From the NCBI GenBank assembly GCA_963715055.1, contig CAVQRB010000017.1, positions 131,316 to 195,315 on the forward strand: a stretch of DNA of 64,000 nucleotides. The letters are read 5' to 3'. A model generated the notes under the pieces. The model saw only the letters and a list, made by a program, of their open reading frames with translations, made no database searches and was not told where the DNA came from. Position numbers and translations under genes: made by a program. The stretch's first letter is position 1. The number at the start of each line of letters is the position of its first letter. The DNA comes from CAVQRB01 sp963715055. Lineage in GTDB: Bacteria; Pseudomonadota; Alphaproteobacteria; Rhodobacterales; Rhodobacteraceae. This document shows positions 34,832-44,402 of the stretch, in pieces.

Positions 34832-36865
34832 TCACTTCCAGCTGGTCCAGAGCCGGTCGCCGGTCACATCCCGCACGGACGTGAAGCGCAGACCGTCCGG
34901 CCCCGGCAGGATCGCCACGGCACCCATTGTGCGGAGCTTTTGCGGATCGAAGACAAGGCAGTCGCCGGCCACGCCCGATAGCTTGTGGTTCGTTACCACG
35001 ATCTCGTCCCTGGTGCATCCCGTGAAACCGGCCACCGCGGCCTTGCCGGCCAGGTGCACGATCGGCCGCCCGCCGGGCAGGAGCCCGTCACCCGCGTTCG
35101 GCCAGCGCGCGAAAGCAGTTTCCTGGTCGATCTTCTCACCGTCGTTCTCCAGCCAGTTCTCCGCCACGAAACCAGCCCCCCGGGCCTTGCTGAGGGCGCG
35201 ACCTTCCGCCGTCATGACCCCGACCAGCGCGCCCTCTTCGGCGATGAGGCCCAAGGGTCGCTCCGTCATCGCCCAAAGACCAAAAGCGAGGCAGACCGGC
35301 ACCAGCCCCACGGTCTTGCCGCGCCCTTGCCACAGGATGATCCACAAGGCCCCGAGCGTCATCATCGGCAGCACGAGGAGTCCGGGCCCGTGCACGAAGG
35401 AGCGCGCGCCGTCGAGATGGGCCACGAAACGCCCCACCTCGAGGATCCAGGCCAGCCCCTTGCCCATGACCCAAAGCCCCAGCCCGTCGAGCCCGAAGGG
35501 CGCGAGCAAGAGACCCATCACCGCCGCAGGGACTACGACCGTGCCCATGACCGGCACCGACAACAGGTTGGCGAGCAGCCCGTAGTGCGAGATCGCGTTG
35601 AAATGTGCAGCCCCGATCGGTGCCGTCGCGAGCCCGGCGACCCCAGAGGAAATCAGCACGGCCGCCACCGGCTTGAACCACGCAGGCCCCATGGAAATCC
35701 GGTGATCGCGCATGTAGCCGAAGATCGCCACCAACGCGGTGGTGGCGGCAAAGGACATCTGGAACCCCGGACCCAGCAGGGCTTCGGGTCGCAAGGCCAG
35801 CACGATGATCGCGGCGATCGCGACCGAGCGCAGGCTGATGGCACGTCGGTTCAAGAGGAGCGCCGTCAAGGCCACCGACACCATGATGAAGGCCCGTTCC
35901 GTCGCCACGTTGCCCCCCGAAAGCGCGAGGTAGCCCGTGGCCGCGATCAGCGCCCCGACAGCGGCGATCTTGCGCGCGGGAACGCGCAGGGCGAGCGGCG
36001 GGATCAGCGCGATGGAGATGCGCAGGAGCGCAAAGACGAAGCCGGTGAGCAAGCCCATGTGCAACCCGGAGATCGCGAGGAGATGCGCGAGATTGCTGGC
36101 GCGCAGATCCTCCAGCGCCGTCTGGCTGATCGCGAGCCTCGCCCCGGTGGTCACCGCGACGGCAAAACCGCCCACATCCCCGGGCAAGGCTGCCAGGATG
36201 TGCTCCGACGCCGCCATGCGGACACGGAAGACCGCGAGCCCCGCCTGTCCGTCGGTGGCCGGTGCGACCGCGAGCACAGGCACCCGCGTGTAGCCCACGG
36301 CACCCAGTTGACCAAACCAGGCGTGGCGCTGGAAGTCGAACCCGCCGGGCTCTACCGGGCCGCCCGGCGGCGACAGATGCCCGGTGGTCATCACCCGCAT
36401 GCCGGGTTGCGGGTCGATGCTGTGGCTCTGGTCGCCATGCAGGGAGATCCGCACGCGGGTCGGCGTGCGCTCGGGCGAGACGCGCTCCAGCACCACCCGG
36501 TCCAGCGTCAGGCGCAGAGCGTCAGAGCCGCTGCGGTCAATGTCGATGAGACGCCCTTCGATGGGTCCGTAATAGCGCCATCCGAGCACCGGCCCCGCCA
36601 CGTCATGCGCGCGATGCGCGGCCAGCAAAAAACCCGCTGCGGCCAGAGCAAGCGCCACGGCCAGGGGGCGATAGGCCTCGCTCAGCCACCGCGAGAGCAG
36701 CAGAATGACCAGCCCCGCCACGGCAATGCCGACAAGCGCGTCGGCACCGGGTTCGAAGCGAATGAGGAAATAGGCGCCGATCCCGAGAGACAGGCAGACC
36801 GGCGTCCATTCGAAGAGATGTCCGCGCTGCAGCAGCAAGGCCGCCCTGATCCGCGTCGACAGCAC
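34832..36865 (-). CDS. comEC: ComEC/Rec2 family membrane protein
   Basis: The product (about 677 residues) is an inner-membrane protein of the DNA-uptake channel family. It has N-terminal membrane helices with a DUF4131-type soluble insert (DIDRSGSDALRLTLDRVVLE to RHAWFGQLGAVGYTRV). The Competence domain contains DLRASNLAHLLAISGLHMGL, the family's SGLH motif, and many helices. The C-terminal 130 residues do not show the HxHxDH of the metallo-beta-lactamase domain found in full-length ComEC. The GTG at 36865 is chosen because upstream residues do not resemble the family and would overlap gltX; the start remains uncertain. The gene is convergent with lexA, seven bases apart. Confidence 0.82.
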   Translation of the reverse strand: MLSTRIRAALLLQRGHLFEWTPVCLSLGIGAYFLIRFEPGADALVGIAVAGLVILLLSRWLSEAYRPLAVALALAAAGFLLAAHRAHDVAGPVLGWRYYGPIEGRLIDIDRSGSDALRLTLDRVVLERVSPERTPTRVRISLHGDQSHSIDPQPGMRVMTTGHLSPPGGPVEPGGFDFQRHAWFGQLGAVGYTRVPVLAVAPATDGQAGLAVFRVRMAASEHILAALPGDVGGFAVAVTTGARLAISQTALEDLRASNLAHLLAISGLHMGLLTGFVFALLRISIALIPPLALRVPARKIAAVGALIAATGYLALSGGNVATERAFIMVSVALTALLLNRRAISLRSVAIAAIIVLALRPEALLGPGFQMSFAATTALVAIFGYMRDHRISMGPAWFKPVAAVLISSGVAGLATAPIGAAHFNAISHYGLLANLLSVPVMGTVVVPAAVMGLLLAPFGLDGLGLWVMGKGLAWILEVGRFVAHLDGARSFVHGPGLLVLPMMTLGALWIILWQGRGKTVGLVPVCLAFGLWAMTERPLGLIAEEGALVGVMTAEGRALSKARGAGFVAENWLENDGEKIDQETAFARWPNAGDGLLPGGRPIVHLAGKAAVAGFTGCTRDEIVVTNHKLSGVAGDCLVFDPQKLRTMGAVAILPGPDGLRFTSVRDVTGDRLWTSWK

Positions 36866-36946
36866 CTTCTTGCCCCCGTTCCCCGCACTGGATAGACAGG
36901 CCAGATGAATACGCCGCCCATGGTTACTGAAAGGTAAACACCCTCT

Positions 36947-38350
36947 ATGTCCGCGCCCGTCGTCACCCGTTTCGCCCCCTCTCCGACCGGTTACCTGCAT
37001 ATCGGCGGGGCGCGTACGGCGCTTTTCAACTGGCTCTACGCGCGCGGGCGGGGTGGCAAGTTTCTCCTTCGGATCGAGGATACAGACCGCGCGCGCTCGA
37101 CGCCCGAGGCCACGCAGGCCATCCTGCAGGGTCTGTCATGGCTCGGGCTCGATCATGACGGCGAGGTCGTGAGCCAGTTCGACAACGCGCCGCGCCATGC
37201 GGAAGTCGCGCATCAGCTTCTGGCGCAGGGCAAGGCCTACAAATGCTTTGCCACGCAGGAGGAGATCACCGCCTTTCGCGAGGCCGCCCGCGCCGAAGGC
37301 AGGAACACGCTCTACCGCTCGCCCTGGCGCGAGGCGGATGAAAGCGCCCATCCCGACGCGCCTTACGTGATACGCATCAAGGCCCCGCAGGACGGTGTCA
37401 CGGTGATCCGCGACCGGGTGCAGGGCGATGTGACCATCGCGAACGACCAGCTTGACGACATGGTGCTGCTGCGCTCGGATGGCACGCCGGTCTACATGCT
37501 CGCCGTCGTTGTCGATGATCACGACATGGGTGTGACCCATGTGATCCGCGGCGATGACCATCTCAACAACGCCGCCCGCCAGATGATGATCTATCAGGCG
37601 ATGGGATGGGACGTGCCGGTCTGGGCGCATATCCCGCTGATCCATGGGCCGGATGGCAAGAAACTCTCCAAGCGCCACGGCGCACTGGGGGCGCAGGAGT
37701 ATCAGGTCATGGGCTATCCGGCCGCAGGGATGCGCAACTACCTTGCGCGCCTTGGCTGGAGCCACGGGGATGACGAATTCTTCACCGACGAGCAGGCGAT
37801 CGCGTGGTTCGACCTCGATGGAATCGGCAGAAGCCCGGCACGGTTCGACGTCAAGAAACTGGAGAATCTGTCGGGCCAGCACATCGCCGTGAGCGATGAT
37901 GCTGCATTGCAGCAAGAAATCGTGGCATTTCTTGCCGCCGCCCGTCTGCCCGCCCTGACACGACATCAGTCAGAGCGGCTTGCACGCACCCTCTATTGCG
38001 TCAAGGAGCGCGCCAAGATCATACCGGAACTTCTTGAAAAGGCTCACTTCGCCCTGGTCGACCGTCCGATCGCTCCGGACGAGAAAGCGTCAGCTGCGCT
38101 TGACAGTGTATCCCGTGGTATACTGGGGGAATTGACGCCGCACCTGCAAAGTGCTAGCTGGACCAAGGACAGTTTGGAGACGATCCTGACCGGCTTTGCC
38201 GAGACGAAGGGCACCAAGTTCGGCAAACTTGCAGGCCCTTTGCGCGCCGCACTCGCGGGACGGGCCGTCACGCCTTCGGTCTATGACATGATGCTGGTTC
38301 TGGGTCGTGACGAGACCCTCGCCCGCTTGACGGACGCCGCCGCCGCTTGA
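36947..38350 (+). CDS. gltX: Glutamyl-tRNA synthetase
   Basis: The 467-residue class Ib enzyme charges tRNA-Glu, and tRNA-Gln where no GlnRS is present, as in many alphaproteobacteria. It begins FAPSPTGYLHIGGARTALFN, with the HIGH-type sequence HIGG. RIEDTDRARS follows, then the Rossmann half with HVIRGDDHLNN and the KMSKS-type motif KLSKRHG. The C-terminal helical anticodon-binding part is complete. It diverges from comEC. GltA follows 107 bases later. Confidence 0.95.
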   Translation: MSAPVVTRFAPSPTGYLHIGGARTALFNWLYARGRGGKFLLRIEDTDRARSTPEATQAILQGLSWLGLDHDGEVVSQFDNAPRHAEVAHQLLAQGKAYKCFATQEEITAFREAARAEGRNTLYRSPWREADESAHPDAPYVIRIKAPQDGVTVIRDRVQGDVTIANDQLDDMVLLRSDGTPVYMLAVVVDDHDMGVTHVIRGDDHLNNAARQMMIYQAMGWDVPVWAHIPLIHGPDGKKLSKRHGALGAQEYQVMGYPAAGMRNYLARLGWSHGDDEFFTDEQAIAWFDLDGIGRSPARFDVKKLENLSGQHIAVSDDAALQQEIVAFLAAARLPALTRHQSERLARTLYCVKERAKIIPELLEKAHFALVDRPIAPDEKASAALDSVSRGILGELTPHLQSASWTKDSLETILTGFAETKGTKFGKLAGPLRAALAGRAVTPSVYDMMLVLGRDETLARLTDAAAA

Positions 38351-38457
38351 AGACCACGGGTTGTTTCTGGCACGGTGCGCAGGAAATCTGACGCGGAGCG
38401 GACGAGCGGTCCGTGCCGCAAGGCGGGCCAGCCCGCGCCTGGACAGGAAGGAAGACC

Positions 38458-39753
38458 ATGGTTGAGAGCACGAAATCCGCAAGACTGATCATCGACGGCA
38501 AGGAGTTCGACCTGCCGATCTACGCCCCGACCGCAGGACCGGACGTGGTCGACATCCGCAAGCTCTATGCGCAGGCGGGCGTCTTCACCTATGACCCGGG
38601 CTTCACCTCGACCGGCGCCTGCGACAGCACCATCACCTACATCGACGGTGATGCGGGCGTTCTCTTGCACCGCGGCTACCCGATCGACCAGTTGGCGGCG
38701 CGCTCGCACTATCTGGAGGTCTGCTACCTGTTGCTCTACGGGGAGCTTCCTTCCGCAGCCGAGCTTGAGGATTTCGAGAATCGTGTGACGAGCCACACGA
38801 TGATCCACGAGCAGATGCACAACTTCTTCCGCGGGTTCCGGCGCGATGCGCATCCGATGGCCACGATGGTGGGCGTCGTCGGTGCCATGTCGGCCTTCTA
38901 CCACGACAGCACGGACATCTCCGACCCATGGCAGCGCGAAGTGGCCTCGATCCGCCTGATCGCCAAGATGCCGACGATCGCCGCAATGGCCTACAAGTAT
39001 TCGATCGGCCAGCCTTTCGTCTATCCGCGCAACGATCTCGACTACGCCTCGAACTTCCTGCGCATGTGCTTTTCGGTCCCTGCCGAGGACTACGTGGTCA
39101 ACCCGATCCTCAGCCGCGCAATGGATCGCATCTTTACCCTGCACGCGGACCACGAGCAGAACGCCTCCACCTCCACGGTGCGGCTGGCGTCCTCCTCCGG
39201 GGCGAATCCTTTCGCCTGCATCGCCGCCGGTATCGCCTGCCTTTGGGGCCCGGCGCATGGCGGCGCCAACCAGGCCTGCCTCGAGATGCTCAACGAGATC
39301 GGCACGCCGGACCGCATCCCCGAATATATCGCTCGCGCCAAGGACAAGGATGATCCCTTCCGCCTGATGGGCTTCGGCCACCGGGTCTACAAGAACTTCG
39401 ACCCGCGCGCCAAAGTGATGAAGCAGAGCGCCGACGAAGTGCTCGAGCTTCTGGGCGTGGACAACAAACCGATCCTGCAGGTGGCCAAGGAACTTGAGGC
39501 CGCGGCGCTTGCCGACCCCTATTTCGCGGAGAAGAAGCTCTTCCCGAACGTGGATTTCTATTCCGGCATCATTCTCGAAGCCATGGGCTTTCCGACCTCG
39601 ATGTTCACGCCGGTCTTCGCGGTCGCGCGCACCGTGGGCTGGATCTCGCAATGGAAAGAGCAGATCAGCGACCCGCAACTCAAGATCGGCCGCCCGCGCC
39701 AGCTGTACCTCGGTGAAACCGAGCGCGACTACATCGACATCGAAAGCAGGTGA
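38458..39753 (+). CDS. gltA: Citrate synthase
   Basis: The 431-residue enzyme condenses oxaloacetate and acetyl-CoA at the entry to the TCA cycle. It starts in the manner of the hexameric proteobacterial type (ARLIIDGKEFDLPIY). The catalytic residues lie in LHADHEQNASTSTVR (His), GPAHGGANQACLEML (second His) and FGHRVYKNFDPRAKVM. Asp is in VDFYSGIILEAMGFP. The ATG at 38458 has AGGAAGGAA upstream. It is monocistronic by spacing, with a 382-base AT-rich region after it. Confidence 0.97.
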   Translation: MVESTKSARLIIDGKEFDLPIYAPTAGPDVVDIRKLYAQAGVFTYDPGFTSTGACDSTITYIDGDAGVLLHRGYPIDQLAARSHYLEVCYLLLYGELPSAAELEDFENRVTSHTMIHEQMHNFFRGFRRDAHPMATMVGVVGAMSAFYHDSTDISDPWQREVASIRLIAKMPTIAAMAYKYSIGQPFVYPRNDLDYASNFLRMCFSVPAEDYVVNPILSRAMDRIFTLHADHEQNASTSTVRLASSSGANPFACIAAGIACLWGPAHGGANQACLEMLNEIGTPDRIPEYIARAKDKDDPFRLMGFGHRVYKNFDPRAKVMKQSADEVLELLGVDNKPILQVAKELEAAALADPYFAEKKLFPNVDFYSGIILEAMGFPTSMFTPVFAVARTVGWISQWKEQISDPQLKIGRPRQLYLGETERDYIDIESR

Positions 39754-40135
39754 TCCGGCCCGGGGCCGCGCCCGAAGCAGGGTGCGGCTATGGGCTTTCG
39801 GACCGCTAACCTGGATTCGTTCGAGGTGTTGTCCAGCAGTTGCAGCCGCGTCACTGGCCGGCATTTCACGCGTGACTGTTCACATTACGCATCGTGAATT
39901 ATGGCCGAAAAATGTCATTGTTTCCTTGCATATAACAATATCTGAGTTTTCTTGACCACCGCTTCCAGAAACGAATAACGTCCGTTTACGAGGTGTAGTC
40001 GTTGTCCGATGAAAGAGCATTCGACGGATCAACACCGGTAAACTGGTGGGTCAACGCAGGCGATGCGCCCCCTTGAATATGCAAGAGGCGCTCCGGCAGA
40101 CGGCAGCACCCACAGTGAAGAGTGAAGGCGGAACG
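39754..40135. other. 382-base region between gltA and a small gene
   Basis: The centre (about 39890-39990) is notably AT-rich for this chromosome and contains TTGACC at 39952 without a convincing -10 sequence. I find no gene, no T-tract hairpin and no tRNA in it. It probably holds the gltA transcript end and the promoter of the small gene at 40136. Confidence 0.4.
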
Positions 40136-40444
40136 ATGCCCTCGAGGATGACATCCACACCCCATGGCCGCATCGGGCAGGCACAGTACATGCCGGTGAG
40201 CGCGCATAGCGCCCAAGAGCCCGAGGGCGCACTGTTGCAGGATGCCGAGGACGCGGCAGACACGATTGCCGTAGTATACACAAAAGGGCAAACGCCTCCT
40301 GAAATAACGATTTCACACGTTTCGGAGACGTTGCAGATGGTGCTCGCGGACGGTGTTGCCGTGGCCATCGTGGCAAGCCATTACGGCGCTCGGCTGAAAC
40401 CGCAGGACGTGCTTCTGGTGGAGCGTTTCGTCAGCGGCAACTGA
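40136..40444 (+). CDS. Hypothetical small protein
   Basis: I do not recognise this 102-residue protein. It is soluble, with no signal peptide or membrane helix. The first 45 residues look disordered (MPSRMTSTPHGRIGQAQYMP). The rest may fold as alternating strands and helices (DTIAVVYTKGQTPPEITISH, MVLADGVAVAIVASHYGA, PQDVLLVERFV). AAGGCGG lies seven bases before the ATG at 40136, which decides the start over longer in-frame options. It converges with the enoyl-CoA hydratase gene, 34 bases away. Real coding status is likely but not certain. Confidence 0.55.
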   Translation: MPSRMTSTPHGRIGQAQYMPVSAHSAQEPEGALLQDAEDAADTIAVVYTKGQTPPEITISHVSETLQMVLADGVAVAIVASHYGARLKPQDVLLVERFVSGN

Positions 40445-40478
40445 ACGGAAGTCTAGAAGCGCCTCCAGGCGAGGAGGC

Positions 40479-41255
40479 CTAGCGGCCTTCAAAACGGGCG
40501 GTGCGTTTTTCCACGAAGGCCAGAACGCCCTCCTTGAAATCCCTCGATTTGCCACAGTTGCCTTGCTGGCGTGCTTCGAGCATCAACTGGTCTTCGAAGC
40601 CGTTGTCCCAGCTTCCCCGCAGCACTTTCTTGATCGCCGCATAGGTCGCCGTCGGTCCTTCAGCGAGATGCGCCGCCCGCGCCTTCCAATGTGCGTCGAA
40701 AACGTCATCGGGGACCGCTTCCCAGATCATGCCCCAGTCATCCGCCTGCCGCGCCGAAATCCTGTCGGCGAAAAGCGCCGCCCCCATCGCCTTGGCCGTG
40801 CCGATGGTCCGGGGCAGGACGTAGGTGCCGCCTGCGTCGGGTATGAGACCAATGCGCGAGAACGCCTGCATGAAAAACGCGCTCTCGGCGGCTATGACCA
40901 CATCCGCCGCCAGCGCGAGGTTCGCCCCTGCCCCGGCGGCTGCTCCGTTGACCGCGGCAATGGTCGGCACCGGGCAATCGACGATGGCACGCAACATGGG
41001 CGCGTATTCGTCGCGAAGCGTCCGTTCCAGATCGAGGGTTGTCGCCGTGACCCTGTCGCCCAGGTCCTGACCGGAGCAGAAGGCCTTGCCCGCCCCGGTG
41101 ATGACAACCACGCGGGCGGCTTTGCCTGCCTCGGTCACCGCATAGGCGAGTTCAGCACGCATCTGCGTTGTCAGCGCGTTCATCTTGTCAGGACGGTTCA
41201 GGGTGATGGTCGCCACGCCGCTGTCCAGCGCGTAGCTGAGCGTCTGATAGTCCAT
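40479..41255 (-). CDS. Enoyl-CoA hydratase/isomerase family protein (PaaG-like)
   Basis: The 258-residue crotonase-fold enzyme starts ATITLNRPDKMNALT and has the first oxyanion loop ITGAGKAFCSGQDLGDR and the second in AAVNGAAAGAGANLALAADV. AFSRIGLIPDAGGTYVLPR carries the catalytic acidic position as Asp. CSGQDLGDR and the Asp in IPDAGG are typical of PaaG/PaaB, the 1,2-epoxyphenylacetyl-CoA isomerase of phenylacetate breakdown, rather than of beta-oxidation crotonase, which has Glu there. No other paa gene is in the window. It sits 74 bases after ccmH on the same strand. Confidence 0.85.
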   Translation of the reverse strand: MDYQTLSYALDSGVATITLNRPDKMNALTTQMRAELAYAVTEAGKAARVVVITGAGKAFCSGQDLGDRVTATTLDLERTLRDEYAPMLRAIVDCPVPTIAAVNGAAAGAGANLALAADVVIAAESAFFMQAFSRIGLIPDAGGTYVLPRTIGTAKAMGAALFADRISARQADDWGMIWEAVPDDVFDAHWKARAAHLAEGPTATYAAIKKVLRGSWDNGFEDQLMLEARQQGNCGKSRDFKEGVLAFVEKRTARFEGR

Positions 41256-41329
41256 GGTCTCGTCCTTCCGGTCTGTGCTCCGGCGTCCCTCATATCAAAC
41301 CGGTCAGCGCAGGAAAGCGAAACGACGCG

Positions 41330-41785
41330 TCACTCCTTGAGGATCTCGCGCAGCCGTGCCGTCTCCGCCTCGCTGAGCGCATTCTCCTGCGGCGCGGTCG
41401 CATCGGAGCGGCCTCGCAGATAGAAAAACCCGAGGATCATCGCGATGAGCAGCATGAGCGGCCCCGCGGCCCACAAAAGCCAGTTCGACCCGCCGATGGT
41501 CGGGCGCAGCAGGACAAATTCACCATACCGTTGGACCACGAAATCCACGACTTCCTCATCGCTGTCGCCTTCCACGAGGCGGTCGCGGACCAGCAAGCGC
41601 AGGTCGCGCGCGATATTGGCATGGCTCTCGTCGATGCTTTCATTCTGGCACACAGGGCAGCGCAACCCTTTGGAAATCTCCCGCGCCCGCTCCTCGAGAG
41701 CCGGGTCGGGGAGAACCTCGTCCGGCTGCACCGCCCAGAGGACCGTTGGCAGCATCAGCACAAGAACCATCAGGAGGCGCATCAT
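41330..41785 (-). CDS. ccmH: Cytochrome c-type biogenesis protein CcmH
   Basis: The 151-residue periplasmic thioredox protein handles the apocytochrome c CXXCH cysteines during heme attachment. A signal sequence (LLMVLVLMLPTVLWAV) precedes the catalytic LRCPVCQNESIDESHANIA with Cys43 and Cys46. DLRLLVRDRLVEGDSDEEVV and YGEFVLLRP follow, and a C-terminal membrane helix (WLLWAAGPLMLLIAMILGFF) anchors it. This is the short CcmH/CycL form without the TPR domain (CcmI). The start overlaps the end of ccmF by four bases. Confidence 0.95.
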   Translation of the reverse strand: MMRLLMVLVLMLPTVLWAVQPDEVLPDPALEERAREISKGLRCPVCQNESIDESHANIARDLRLLVRDRLVEGDSDEEVVDFVVQRYGEFVLLRPTIGGSNWLLWAAGPLMLLIAMILGFFYLRGRSDATAPQENALSEAETARLREILKE

Positions 41786-43752
41786 TCCGCCGGCACCGCA
41801 ACCTTGGACGTCTTGCGTGCGCCAGCAGCAACACGGAAACGCCGGTCCGAGAGGCTGAGGAGGCCGCCCAATGCCATGAGAGCGCTGCCGATCCAGATCC
41901 AGTTGGTCAGCGGCTTGACGTAAGTGCGCACCGCCCAGCCCCCGCCGGCCTGCTCGTCCCCCAGAACAACATAGACGTCACGCGCAAGATCATAGTCGAT
42001 CGCCGCTTCGGTCGTCGGCATCTGCGCCACCGGGTAGACCCGCTTTTCCGGACGCAGGTTCGCGATCACATTGCCGTCGTTGTCCGCAAGGGTGATGTAG
42101 CCCGTTGTGGCGACGTAGTTCGGCCCCTCGCTACGCTTGACGTCATTGAGCGTCAGTGTGTAGGCTCCCACCTCGAAAGGTTGGTCGAACTTGGCCACGC
42201 GAATGTCCTCGTATTGCCACGCCATAAGGCCCGACACACCGAGCATGGTAAGGCCCAGACCGGAATGCGCGACCATCTTGCCCCAATCGGCCCGCGGCAA
42301 CCGCCACAGACGCCCGAAACGACCACTCCCCCGGCCTGTACGCTGGAAGATATCGACCACTGCGCCCATCACGATCCAGGCGGCGAGGAAAATGCCGATG
42401 GGACCCAAAAGCGTGCGTCCGGATTGCATCGCATAGGCCAAACCGCCGACCGCGAGCGCAAGTATGAAGACATAGCGCAGCGGCCAGAAGGCGCGCGAAA
42501 TCCGCGCACGCTTCCAGGGCATCGCCGACCCTATGGGCAGGATCAGACCGAGCAACAGCATGAAGGGCGAGAAGGCCATGTTGAAGAAGGGCGGGCCGAC
42601 ACTGAGCTTGCGGTCGAAGAACATCTCCGCCACCAGCGGCCACATCGTGCCCACGAAAACCACGAAGCAGGAAACTGCCAGAAGAAGGTTGTTGGCGACA
42701 AGCGCGCTCTCCCGGCTGACCAGACCGAAGACACCACGCGCCTCCATGACGCCCGCGCGCAAGGCGAAGAGAATAAGCGCTCCGCCCATGAAAAAGCCCA
42801 TGATCATCAGGATGAAGACGCCGCGCTCCGGGTCGTTGGCAAAGGCATGGACCGAAGTCAGCAGTCCCGACCGCACGATGAAGGTGCCGATGAGCGAAAA
42901 GCCAAACGCCAGGATGGCCAGCAGGATGGTCCAGCTCTTGAGGCTTTCGCGCTTCTCCACGACGATGGCCGAGTGGAGCAGTGCGGCCGCCAGCAGCCAG
43001 GGCATCAAGGAAGCGTTCTCCACCGGGTCCCAGAACCAGAAACCGCCCCAGCCAAGCTCGTAATAGGCCCACCAGGAGCCGAGAGCGATGCCGATGGTCA
43101 GAAAAATCCAGGCCGCCAGTGTCCAGGGCCGCACCCAACGTCCCCATGCGGCATCGACGCGACCCTCGATCAAGGCGGCGACGGCGAAGCTGAAAGCCAT
43201 GCTCAGGCCCACGTAGCCGAGGTAGAGAAACGGCGGATGAAACGCCAATCCCGGATCCTGCAGGAGCGGGTTGAGATCCTGCCCGTCGAAGGGCGGCACC
43301 GCAAGCCGGACGAAGGGATTGGACGTAAACAGAATAAAGGCGAAAAACGCCAGACCGATGGCGGATTGCACTGCCAGCACCCGGGCGCGCAGGGTCGGCG
43401 GCAGGTTGCCCCCGAACCAGGCCGCCATGGCTCCGAAGAGCGTCACGATCAGCACCCAGAGCAGCATCGATCCTTCGTGATTGCCCCAGGTTCCGCTGAT
43501 CTTGTAGATCATGGGCTTGGCGGAATGGCTGTTCAGCACCACCAGCTGCAAGCTGAAGTCGGAGACGACGAAAGCCCACATCAGAGCGCCGAAGGCGAAA
43601 GCCGTCAGCACGAACTGGGTCGTGGCCGCGGGCTCCGCCACCGCCATCCAGGCAGGCCACCGTTTGTGTGCGCCCACAAGAGGCACGATGGTCTGCACGA
43701 CTGCGACGCAGAAGGCGAGGATCAGGGCGAAATGTCCGAGTTCTGTGATCAT
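41782..43752 (-). CDS. ccmF: Cytochrome c heme lyase subunit CcmF
   Basis: The 656-residue inner-membrane protein ligates heme from CcmE to apocytochrome c. It has about fifteen hydrophobic helices. The tryptophan-rich WWD domain reads WGGFWFWDPVENASLMPWL and is flanked by conserved His residues (for example GNHEGSMLLW and PPFLYLGYVG). A long periplasmic loop near the end includes the GYTLTLNDVKRSEGPNY-like part. The ATG at 43752 (MITELGHFAL) matches the family start better than the upstream one. The next gene upstream on this strand is the holin, so the lysis pair is inserted between ccmE and ccmF. Confidence 0.95.
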   Translation of the reverse strand: MITELGHFALILAFCVAVVQTIVPLVGAHKRWPAWMAVAEPAATTQFVLTAFAFGALMWAFVVSDFSLQLVVLNSHSAKPMIYKISGTWGNHEGSMLLWVLIVTLFGAMAAWFGGNLPPTLRARVLAVQSAIGLAFFAFILFTSNPFVRLAVPPFDGQDLNPLLQDPGLAFHPPFLYLGYVGLSMAFSFAVAALIEGRVDAAWGRWVRPWTLAAWIFLTIGIALGSWWAYYELGWGGFWFWDPVENASLMPWLLAAALLHSAIVVEKRESLKSWTILLAILAFGFSLIGTFIVRSGLLTSVHAFANDPERGVFILMIMGFFMGGALILFALRAGVMEARGVFGLVSRESALVANNLLLAVSCFVVFVGTMWPLVAEMFFDRKLSVGPPFFNMAFSPFMLLLGLILPIGSAMPWKRARISRAFWPLRYVFILALAVGGLAYAMQSGRTLLGPIGIFLAAWIVMGAVVDIFQRTGRGSGRFGRLWRLPRADWGKMVAHSGLGLTMLGVSGLMAWQYEDIRVAKFDQPFEVGAYTLTLNDVKRSEGPNYVATTGYITLADNDGNVIANLRPEKRVYPVAQMPTTEAAIDYDLARDVYVVLGDEQAGGGWAVRTYVKPLTNWIWIGSALMALGGLLSLSDRRFRVAAGARKTSKVAVPAE

Positions 43753-43811
43753 GGCGCAGAGTATAGCCTGCGTCATGATCTCATCCAATGACAATCGCCG
43801 TGATCAGTGGC

Positions 43812-44402
43812 TCACTTTGTCGCGGCCCGCGGCACCGATTGTCGCCATGCCTCAAGCGCAGGATTGGCTTCCGGCGCGATCGACAAGCTGTCAAGTCGGG
43901 CATCGGACCCGGCTTCGGCGACACCGGGCGAGGCCGGGTGCAGCGCATTGAGTGCTGCGATGGTATTGACCGCCTGCGGTGCCAGCGCCACGGATTGCGC
44001 GATGGAGCGCTGGAATTGCTGACTTTTCACCTGATAACGCGCGCCGAAATAAAACGAGACGATCACGCCGAGCAGCCACCAGAGCGGTTCCGGCACCAGA
44101 GCTATTCCCTGCATGCGCGCCGCGAACCAGATCGGATCGACCATTGCCGACACGAAAAGCCCCAGAGTGCCGAGAGCCAGCGCAGGGCGCGGAATGCGGT
44201 TGAGGCCGTCCATGAAGCGGTCGAAACCGGCCTCGCGCTTGATCTCCATTTCCCGGGAGTATTGCTTGAGCACTTCGAGTTGCAGTTCCTGACCGCGCTC
44301 AGCGCTTTCCTCCGCATTCTCCCGAAACACTTCAATCGTTTCTTGCAGGGCCTTGTTTCCGCCTCCGAAAACCGTTCCCAACAATGCTCCTATCACACCC
44401 AT
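43812..44402 (-). CDS. Three-TM-type holin of gene-transfer-agent family
   Basis: This 196-residue protein matches the phage/GTA holin family with three membrane segments. Its N-terminus, MGVIGALLGTVFGGGN, forms an amphipathic segment. A charged coiled-coil-like region (ETIEVFRENAEESAERGQEL) follows, then PRPALALGTLGLFVSAMVDP and PEPLWWLLGVIVSFYFGARY as the clear helices near residues 72-120. The Ala-rich C-terminal tail is soluble. Such a holin would open the inner membrane to let an endolysin out. Its start overlaps the endolysin stop by ten bases, so they are one cassette. No structural phage or GTA genes are nearby. Confidence 0.82.
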   Translation of the reverse strand: MGVIGALLGTVFGGGNKALQETIEVFRENAEESAERGQELQLEVLKQYSREMEIKREAGFDRFMDGLNRIPRPALALGTLGLFVSAMVDPIWFAARMQGIALVPEPLWWLLGVIVSFYFGARYQVKSQQFQRSIAQSVALAPQAVNTIAALNALHPASPGVAEAGSDARLDSLSIAPEANPALEAWRQSVPRAATK

